From Micromonospora cathayae (GTDB taxonomy: Bacteria > Actinomycetota > Actinomycetes > Mycobacteriales > Micromonosporaceae): 64,000 nucleotides of DNA. The position numbers and the translations under genes are program-made. Shown one piece after another: positions 58,757-64,000 of the stretch. Below the pieces are notes generated by a model. That model saw only the letters and a list, made by a program, of their open reading frames with translations. It ran no database searches and was not told the DNA's origin. Each line of letters opens with the position of its first letter. Position 1 is the first letter of the stretch. The stretch spans positions 5,609,001-5,673,000 of the forward strand of contig NZ_CP118615.1 in assembly GCF_028993575.1 (NCBI RefSeq), written 5' to 3'.

Positions 58757-60912
58757 GGGCGGGCGGGCGGGCCCGGTCGGACCGGGCCGGCGGACACGCC
58801 GGCCAGCCGGGCGAACGGGCCACCGGCGGCCAGCAGGACGTCGGGCGGCCCGTACTCCACCGGCCGGCCGCCGTCGAGCACCAGCACCAGGTCGGCGTCG
58901 GCGACCGTCGACAACCGGTGCGCGATGACCACCCGGGTCACCGGCAGCGTCCGCAGGCCCGCCTCGACCGCCGCCTCGGTCACCGTGTCCAGCGCGCTGG
59001 TCGCCTCGTCCAGGATGAGCAGCACCGGTTCGGCCAGCAGCGCCCGGGCCAGCGCGACCCGCTGGCGTTGCCCGCCGGACAGGCCCGCCCCGCCGTCGCC
59101 GATCCTGGTCTGCAGTCCCATCGGCAGGGCCGCCACGTCGTCGTCCAGCGCGGCCAGCCGGATCGCCCGGGCGATGGCGGCGTCCGAGGCGTCCGGCCGG
59201 GACAGGGTCAGCGCCTCGCGCAGGGTGCCCGCGCCGACGTAGGGCTCCTGCAGGACCACCCCGATCTGCCGGCGTACCGAGGACAGGTCCAGCGTGGCCA
59301 GGTCGAGCCCGTCGAGGTGGATCCGGCCCTCGGTCGGCGGGTACAGCCCGGTCAGCAGCCCGACCAGGGTGCTCTTGCCGCTGCCGGAGCCACCGACCAC
59401 CGCGACCTTCGCGCCCGGCCGGATCACGGCGGTCACCCCGCGCAGCGCCCAGGGCGACCGCCGGTCGTACCGGAAGCCCACCCCGGTCAGGGTGACCAGC
59501 CCGGTCAGCGGGGGCGCCGGCCGGCCGGGGGTGGGCTGTTCGACCGGGGCGTCCGCGATGTCGGCCAGCCGGTCCACGGTGGGTGCCAGCAGGGTGAACG
59601 ACGGCAGCCGCTGCGCCAGCGCCACCGCCGGGGTGATCGCGGCGACGGCGAGCGCGGCCAGGCCGGCCGCCCGGCCCGGTGAGTCGGCGTGCCGGGCCGC
59701 CACCAGCAGCATCAGCACCGGGCTGGCCATCGACCAGGCGGCGAGGAACGCGTCGGAGGCCGCCGACAGCCGGGCCAGCCGGTACGCCGCCTCGACCCCC
59801 CGCTCGAACGACTCCTGCCAGCGCCGCAGCACCCGCTGCTGGGCTCCGGCCACCCGGATCGCCGCCATGCCCTGCACCGCGTCGGCCAGCCGGGCCGCCT
59901 CCTCACCGGAGGCGAGCAGTTCCTCCCGGTGCAGCGCGCCGGATCGGCGGCCCACCCACAGCGCCGTACCGGCCTGCACGGCGATGACAGCGGCGGCCAC
60001 CAGGCCCAGCACCGGGGCCAGCACGGTCACCACGGTCAGGTAGCCGACCACCAGCAGGGCGTCGAGCGCGGTCGCCACCAGCGACGACGCCAGCAGGTCG
60101 CGGACGCCGCCCACCGCCCGGACCCGGTCGACCAGGTCACCGGCCGACCGCCGGTGGAAGTACCGGTAGACCACCTCGAACAGCCGGCGCACGGTGTCGG
60201 TGCCGAGCCGGGTGCCGATCCGGCGTTGCAGGGCGGTCACGGTCAGCCCGCGCGCCAGCGACAGCGCCCCGGTGACCACGGCCAGCGCGGCCACGGCGAC
60301 CAACCACGACGTCGACGGGGGTGCCGTGGCGTCGATGATGGCGGCGGTGGCCCACGGTACGGCCAGGCCGGTCACGGTGAGCAGCGCCGAGGCCGCCGTC
60401 AGCAGGGTGAGCAGCCCGGTGTGCCGGCGCAGCACCGGCACCAGCAGGTCCCGTACCGGTGCCGGGCCCGGCACGGCCGGCGGGGCGGGACCGGCGGGTT
60501 CGGCCAGCAGCACCACCCCGGTCGTGCCGGCCGCGAACTGCGCGGGTGACAGCCGCCGCCGGCCGACGGCCGGGTCGACGACGTCGATGCCGCGCCGGTG
60601 GGCCCGTTCCACCACCACGTAGTGGTCGCCGTTCCAGTGCGCCACCAGGGGCATCGCCAGTTCCCGCAGCCGGGTGGCGTCCTGCCGCAGCGCCGGCAGC
60701 GCGATCGCCCGGCAGCGCAGCCCGTGCTCCTGCGCCGCGTCCCGCAGCTCACGCAGGCTCAGGCCGTCCCGGCCGACGTCGAGCCGGGCCCGCAGCTGCG
60801 ACACGGGCACCGCCCGGCCGGACGCGGCGAGCAGCATGGCGAGCGCGCTGGGCCCGCAGTCGGTGGCGGCGACCTGTAGCACCACCGGCACCCGCCGCCG
60901 GCGGCGGATCAC
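58753..60912 (-). CDS. Peptidase-containing ABC exporter (C39 peptidase, PCAT)
   Basis: A 719-residue exporter that cuts a double-glycine leader and secretes the mature peptide. The N-terminal C39 peptidase has the catalytic Cys in AATDCGPSALAMLL (about residue 19), the His in WNGDHYVVVE (about 91) and the Asp in VVDPAVG. A six-segment membrane domain follows (about 140-450). The ATPase domain has Walker A GGSGSGKST, signature LSGGQRQRVALA, Walker B LILDEATSALD and AHRLSTV. I start at GTG 60912, which overlaps the upstream stop (GTGA); the frame to 60987 runs into the upstream gene. The substrate is most likely the MLGG-type precursor at 62961-63131. Confidence 0.92.
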   Translation of the reverse strand: MIRRRRRVPVVLQVAATDCGPSALAMLLAASGRAVPVSQLRARLDVGRDGLSLRELRDAAQEHGLRCRAIALPALRQDATRLRELAMPLVAHWNGDHYVVVERAHRRGIDVVDPAVGRRRLSPAQFAAGTTGVVLLAEPAGPAPPAVPGPAPVRDLLVPVLRRHTGLLTLLTAASALLTVTGLAVPWATAAIIDATAPPSTSWLVAVAALAVVTGALSLARGLTVTALQRRIGTRLGTDTVRRLFEVVYRYFHRRSAGDLVDRVRAVGGVRDLLASSLVATALDALLVVGYLTVVTVLAPVLGLVAAAVIAVQAGTALWVGRRSGALHREELLASGEEAARLADAVQGMAAIRVAGAQQRVLRRWQESFERGVEAAYRLARLSAASDAFLAAWSMASPVLMLLVAARHADSPGRAAGLAALAVAAITPAVALAQRLPSFTLLAPTVDRLADIADAPVEQPTPGRPAPPLTGLVTLTGVGFRYDRRSPWALRGVTAVIRPGAKVAVVGGSGSGKSTLVGLLTGLYPPTEGRIHLDGLDLATLDLSSVRRQIGVVLQEPYVGAGTLREALTLSRPDASDAAIARAIRLAALDDDVAALPMGLQTRIGDGGAGLSGGQRQRVALARALLAEPVLLILDEATSALDTVTEAAVEAGLRTLPVTRVVIAHRLSTVADADLVLVLDGGRPVEYGPPDVLLAAGGPFARLAGVSAGPVRPGPPARP

Positions 60913-61901
60913 CGGACCCGGGTCGTCCGGTCCCGGGGCAGCCAGAACCACTCGACGTCGGTGCCGGCCCGCCGCTGCGCCAGCCACTCGTCGAACATGG
61001 CCCGTTCGGCCAGCGGACGGGTGCGGGCGTCCAGTTCGGCCGGTTCCCGGTCCACCACCACGGCCGTCACCGGGGTACCGGCGACCGTCGTCAACACCGG
61101 CCGGTCGGTGTCGCGGAGTTCGGGTGCCGCCACGGCGGCGACGGTCCGCAGCACCCCGGCCGCCCGGCCGGCGCGGACCGCCGCGGCCACCGCCGCCAGC
61201 GCCGCCTCCCGGCCGGTGGGCAGCGTTCCCTCGGCGGCCCAGGCGACCACCAGGGTGTCGAACGAGGACCGGTGCGCGGCGAACCAGGCCGGCAGCCGGT
61301 CACCCACCACCTGCTCCCGCAGCCGGCCGACCGCCACCGTGTGGGCGACCAGGTCGGCGAAGTCCTCGGCGGACAGTCCCCGCTCGGCCAGCCACCGGGC
61401 CGTCGACGCCGGGTCGAACAGGCCCTTGGCCCGGCGGTACGCGTCGGCGGCCGACTGGAGTTCGGCGTCGGTGAGGTCGACCGGGTGCTGTTCCAGGTCG
61501 GCGGCGATCAGACCGGTGTCGACCAGTCGGGCGAGCACGTCGTGGTCGTACCAGAGGAAGTCGAGCGCGGTCAGCGCCTCCCCCACCCGCAGCGTCCGGG
61601 TGCCGACCCGGGCGAGGTGGTGGTCGGAGTGCCGGACGGCCCCGCGCAGCGGCCACGGCAGCGCGGGCGCCGGGCTGTACGCCACGGAGACCGTGCCGGC
61701 GGGCTCACGCAGCAGCAGGTCGAAGGAGACCGACCCGTCGCTGGTCTCCTCGTCCCGCACGATCGCGGGTTCGGCCTGCGGCCAGCGTTCCCGCAGCGAC
61801 GCGAGCCGCTGCCGGGCCTCGTCCGGTCCGGCGCGTCCGGTGGTCAGTTCCCGTACCAGGGTGAGGGCCGCGTCGAGCAGGGCCGGGTCCAGGGTGGTCA
61901 T
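60909..61901 (-). CDS. PpiC/SurA-related peptide maturation protein (TIGR04500-like)
   Basis: A 330-residue protein. After an N-terminal helical region, a segment with LTDAELQSAADAYRRAKGLF, STARWLAERGLSAEDFADLV and LREQVVGDRLPAWFAAHRSSFD resembles the chaperone part of SurA/PpiC-type foldases. A short C-terminal domain follows. Proteins of this type are found beside ATP-grasp peptide maturases in actinobacterial ribosomal-peptide clusters and are thought to assist maturation. Their chemistry is not known. ATG 61901 overlaps the ATP-grasp stop and its stop overlaps the exporter start. The family assignment is from memory and needs a profile search. Confidence 0.72.
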   Translation of the reverse strand: MTTLDPALLDAALTLVRELTTGRAGPDEARQRLASLRERWPQAEPAIVRDEETSDGSVSFDLLLREPAGTVSVAYSPAPALPWPLRGAVRHSDHHLARVGTRTLRVGEALTALDFLWYDHDVLARLVDTGLIAADLEQHPVDLTDAELQSAADAYRRAKGLFDPASTARWLAERGLSAEDFADLVAHTVAVGRLREQVVGDRLPAWFAAHRSSFDTLVVAWAAEGTLPTGREAALAAVAAAVRAGRAAGVLRTVAAVAAPELRDTDRPVLTTVAGTPVTAVVVDREPAELDARTRPLAERAMFDEWLAQRRAGTDVEWFWLPRDRTTRVR

Positions 61902-62893
61902 GGGGTGGCTCCGGTGGTGGGGGCGGCCCCGGTGAGCAGGTCGACCACGGCGGCCGTGATGGGCAGCCCGGTCTCCTCCTCGACCCACAGGTACTGGCCG
62001 CTGGGGTTGATCTCGATGTAGACGTACCGGTCGTCGGGGGTGACGATCAGGTCCAGGGCGCTGTAGCGCAGCCCGAGCGCGCGGGTCAGCGCCACGCACC
62101 GGGCGGCGACGTCGGCGGGCAGGTCGTACCGGCTCAACGGGGTGTTCCGGTCGTCCTGCCGCCGCCAGTCGTAGCGGGCGTGGTTGGAGCGCTGCGAGTC
62201 GATGGCCGCGGTGAACACCCGGTCGCCGACGACGGTGACCCGCAGCTCGACCCGCTTGGGTACCCGGGCCTGCGCGATGAACGGGCAGTGCCGTACCCCG
62301 TCGACGTGGACGATGTCGCGGTGGGCGACCGGTTCGGTGTAGCGCATCAGCTCGTCGCCGAGGTCGGACAGCCCGACCTGTTTGGTGATCAGGTGGCCGC
62401 CGGTGTGGGCGAACAGGTCGAGCACGGCGGCGGGGTCGTTGCCGGCCACGGTCGCCGGCACGTCGAACCCGAGGCGCAGGGCGAGCTGGAGCTGGCGGAC
62501 CTTCTGCTGGGCCCGCAGCACCACCGGTCGGGCGGCGGGCAGGGTCGGCACGTCCAGGGTCTCCCAGACGTCGCCGACGAACTGCCGGCTCTCCTCGACC
62601 ACGAAACCGGCGTGCGGGTCGGCGAGGTGGGCGGGGGCGACCGGGACGCCGGGGCGGCGGAACCAGACGGCGGTGACCGCGTCGAGGTCGACGACCCGGG
62701 GGGCGGCGGTGTCCGGGCCGGCGTGCCGGATCAGGGTGCGGGTCAGTCGTCCGTCCCGGAGGGCCACCGACAGGGATGCGCGGGACGGCACGTCGGCCGG
62801 GTCGAAGCGGACCCAGGCGGCCCCGCGCCGGCCCAGTTCCTTCTCGGCGGCGTCGGCGTGCACGTCGTCGGGGGCGGTCAGGATGAGGATCAT
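61898..62893 (-). CDS. ATP-grasp ribosomal-peptide ligase (MvdD/graspetide-synthetase-like)
   Basis: A 331-residue ATP-grasp enzyme of the group that joins Ser/Thr or Lys side chains to Asp/Glu side chains in a precursor peptide. The N-terminal MILILTAPDDVHADAAEKEL and VWFRRPG blocks, the central LITKQVGLSDLG loop and a C-terminal YIEINPSGQYLWVEEETGLPI metal site, cited here as EINPSGQ and EEETGLP, follow MvdD/SAV_5884-type maturases. ATG 62893 has a GGAG site. It lies 67 bases after the precursor gene, separated by a strong hairpin. The identity as ATP-grasp is firm; the bond type formed is inferred from family and context. Confidence 0.88.
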   Translation of the reverse strand: MILILTAPDDVHADAAEKELGRRGAAWVRFDPADVPSRASLSVALRDGRLTRTLIRHAGPDTAAPRVVDLDAVTAVWFRRPGVPVAPAHLADPHAGFVVEESRQFVGDVWETLDVPTLPAARPVVLRAQQKVRQLQLALRLGFDVPATVAGNDPAAVLDLFAHTGGHLITKQVGLSDLGDELMRYTEPVAHRDIVHVDGVRHCPFIAQARVPKRVELRVTVVGDRVFTAAIDSQRSNHARYDWRRQDDRNTPLSRYDLPADVAARCVALTRALGLRYSALDLIVTPDDRYVYIEINPSGQYLWVEEETGLPITAAVVDLLTGAAPTTGATP

Positions 62894-62911
62894 GTGCGCT
62901 CCGGGCGGTCA

Positions 62912-62953
62912 CCGCCGACGGCCGGCCGGTTCGGGCCGGCCGGCCGTCGGCGG
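62912..62953 (-). terminator. Strong hairpin between precursor and maturase genes
   Basis: An uninterrupted 18-bp GC-rich stem (62912-62929 with 62936-62953) and a six-base loop (TTCGGG) start eight bases after the precursor stop. It probably works as a partial terminator or mRNA end protector, so that precursor is made in excess of enzymes. Confidence 0.8.
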
Positions 62954-62960
62954 CAGTGGA

Positions 62961-63131
62961 TCAGAAGTCGGTGTCGGTGTCCGGTCGTCCCCCGCCGGGA
63001 ATGTCGTCGATGGTCTTCGACGAGCCGGCGCCGGGACGCGGCAGGCCGCCGAGCATCCGGGCGAGCTGCTCGTCGGCCAGTTCGATCCCGTCGGCGGGAA
63101 TGGTGTCGATCTGTACGGTCCTGCGCTTCAT
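62961..63131 (-). CDS. Ribosomal-peptide precursor with double-glycine leader (graspetide-like)
   Basis: A 56-residue peptide missed by length cutoffs in many annotations. The leader (about 29 residues) begins MKRRTVQIDTIPADG and ends ELADEQLARMLGG, a standard C39-peptidase site with hydrophobic residues at -4 and -12 type positions. The 27-residue core begins LPRPGAGSSKTIDDIPGG, carries Ser, Ser and three Thr as possible donors and five Asp as acceptors, and ends DTDTDF. No Cys is present, so it is not a lanthipeptide or disulfide bacteriocin. ATG 63131 has GAGGT six bases upstream. With ATP-grasp and C39 exporter genes next to it, ester or amide cross-linking is expected. Confidence 0.85.
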   Translation of the reverse strand: MKRRTVQIDTIPADGIELADEQLARMLGGLPRPGAGSSKTIDDIPGGGRPDTDTDF

Positions 63132-63264
63132 GGTGCTACCTCGATCCGCTTCGCCAACGCCGGCCGCTCGGTGGGCCGGCCGGGTGGAAGCAGTGTGTGC
63201 CGGCCGGGGCCGGGCGGGCACCAGGGAATTCCCCAGGCTTGGACCCCGGTTCTACGCTCGGCCG

Positions 63265-64000
63265 GTGTCCCACGAGATAGCGGCCGAGCGCCTGCTGGTC
63301 GCCGCCGACCGCGCCGACCCGGAGCGGGCCGCGCGCCTGGTCTTCCAGGCGTTCGTCGCGCTGTCCCGCACCGCCGACAGCCACCAGATGCTGCCGCTGC
63401 TGGCCCGCGTGCGGGCGGCCCGCGAGGCGGACCGGTCGGCCCGGACCGAGCTGATCTACCGGACCCTGGCGGGGACCGCGGCCACCCGGGCCCGGCTCGC
63501 CGAGGGGCCGGCACACCTCGACACCGCGGTACGGCTCTTCGACGCGAACGCCTTCGGTGACGATCCGGTGCTGGTCGAGTGCGCGTTGACCGCGGTGATG
63601 ACCCTGATGCGTCCGGACGAGGCGCGGCGGTTCGCCCCGCTGGTCGCGGCTCTCGATCTCGCGCCGGCGGACCGGGCCCGGCTGCTGGCGTTGATCGGCG
63701 TCGGCGACGCGTGGGCCGGCAACCTGGTCCGGGGGCAGGCGGAACTACGGGAGGCGGCGCGGCTCGCCGCGCTCTCCGGCACCCTCGACGTGCAGGCCGA
63801 GGCGACGTCCTGGTTAGCCAAGTGCGACGCGCTGCGCGGTGACCTGGACCAGGCCGCCGTCCACCTCGACCGGGCCCGTGCGCTGGCCGCCCGGGTCGGG
63901 TCGGCCTGGGTGGCCCGGCACCTGCCCGAGTGCACGGCCGCGTTGGCGTTCGCCCGGGGTGACCGGGAGACCTGGGCCGGCCTGCTCGAACTGGTGGTGG
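63265..64000 (+). CDS. Helical-repeat (TPR-like) protein, probably N-terminal part of a regulator; truncated by the window
   Basis: The frame opens at GTG 63265 and runs open to the right edge, 245 residues. Its composition is almost all helix, with repeated L-A-x-x-x-x-A-R and A-x-L-A-x-x-x-G-D-x-x-x-A motifs (for example WLAKCDALRGDLDQAAVHLDRA, here quoted in part: ALRGDLDQAA), as in TPR-containing LuxR/SARP-class regulators. The DNA-binding end would lie outside. A TTA leucine codon occurs at 63814-63816, rare at this GC content. It is divergent from the precursor gene across 133 bases. No ribosome site is evident. Function as pathway regulator is inference. Confidence 0.6.
   Translation, partial: MSHEIAAERLLVAADRADPERAARLVFQAFVALSRTADSHQMLPLLARVRAAREADRSARTELIYRTLAGTAATRARLAEGPAHLDTAVRLFDANAFGDDPVLVECALTAVMTLMRPDEARRFAPLVAALDLAPADRARLLALIGVGDAWAGNLVRGQAELREAARLAALSGTLDVQAEATSWLAKCDALRGDLDQAAVHLDRARALAARVGSAWVARHLPECTAALAFARGDRETWAGLLELVV

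Noticed and set aside
58753..63131. Lanthipeptide, lasso peptide or microcin cluster
   Set aside because: The precursor has no Cys, and there is no LanB/C/M, lasso cyclase or leader-binding B1/B2 protein. The ATP-grasp enzyme points elsewhere.

Overview
The window is a high-GC actinobacterial chromosome segment, most likely Micromonosporaceae (Micromonospora or a relative). The evidence is the strong G/C bias at third codon positions, many GTG starts with ATGA/GTGA stop-start overlaps, an F420 reductase and a Pnkp/Hen1 RNA-repair pair. I see no rRNA, tRNA, CRISPR array, insertion sequence or phage gene, and no gene-free stretch longer than 300 bases.

Layout. (1) 1-8516: accessory and housekeeping genes: Pnkp (runs off the left edge) and Hen1, an APH-like phosphotransferase, a family III CoA-transferase, a GyrI-like ligand-binding protein, a PhyH-like dioxygenase, a SpoU/TrmH rRNA methyltransferase and a secreted CBM2-GH5 cellulase. 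(2) 8572-45216: about 37 kb of catabolic genes: four LLM-class (luciferase-like) flavin/F420 oxidoreductases, an NADPH-F420 reductase, four acyl-CoA synthetases, three acyl-CoA dehydrogenases, four crotonases, a MaoC hydratase, three SDRs, an SCP2-type thiolase next to an HMG-CoA-synthase-like/DUF35 fusion, two nitroreductases, a flavin reductase, VOC and SnoaL-like proteins, a five-gene Dpp/Opp-type importer and one TetR regulator. (3) 45511-58505: a five-gene vWA-MoxR operon: DUF4132-like, a 1695-residue protein, a MoxR ATPase, a DUF5682-vWA fusion and a SWIM zinc-finger protein. (4) 58753-64000: a ribosomal-peptide cluster with a 56-residue double-glycine precursor, ATP-grasp ligase, PpiC/SurA-related maturation protein and peptidase-containing ABC exporter, beside a divergent regulator-like gene that leaves the window.

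How it fits together. Seven copies of a degenerate 18-bp palindrome (left half close to ATACCGACC) lie in front of the transcription units of region 2, including the TetR gene. This implies one regulator controls import, CoA activation, flavin/F420 redox chemistry, beta-oxidation and thiolytic or retro-aldol cleavage of one unidentified hydrophobic or cyclic substrate. No steroid ring-cleavage genes are present, so it is not a standard cholesterol cluster.

In region 4 the precursor (MLGG cleavage site, Ser/Thr/Asp-rich core), the MvdD-like ATP-grasp enzyme and the C39 exporter together indicate a graspetide-like (side-chain-ester or -amide peptide) pathway. A strong hairpin lies between precursor and enzyme genes, and a rare TTA codon lies in the neighbouring regulator-like gene. 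Perfect hairpins mark the main operon ends, and short in-register tandem duplications recur in and just after reading frames.
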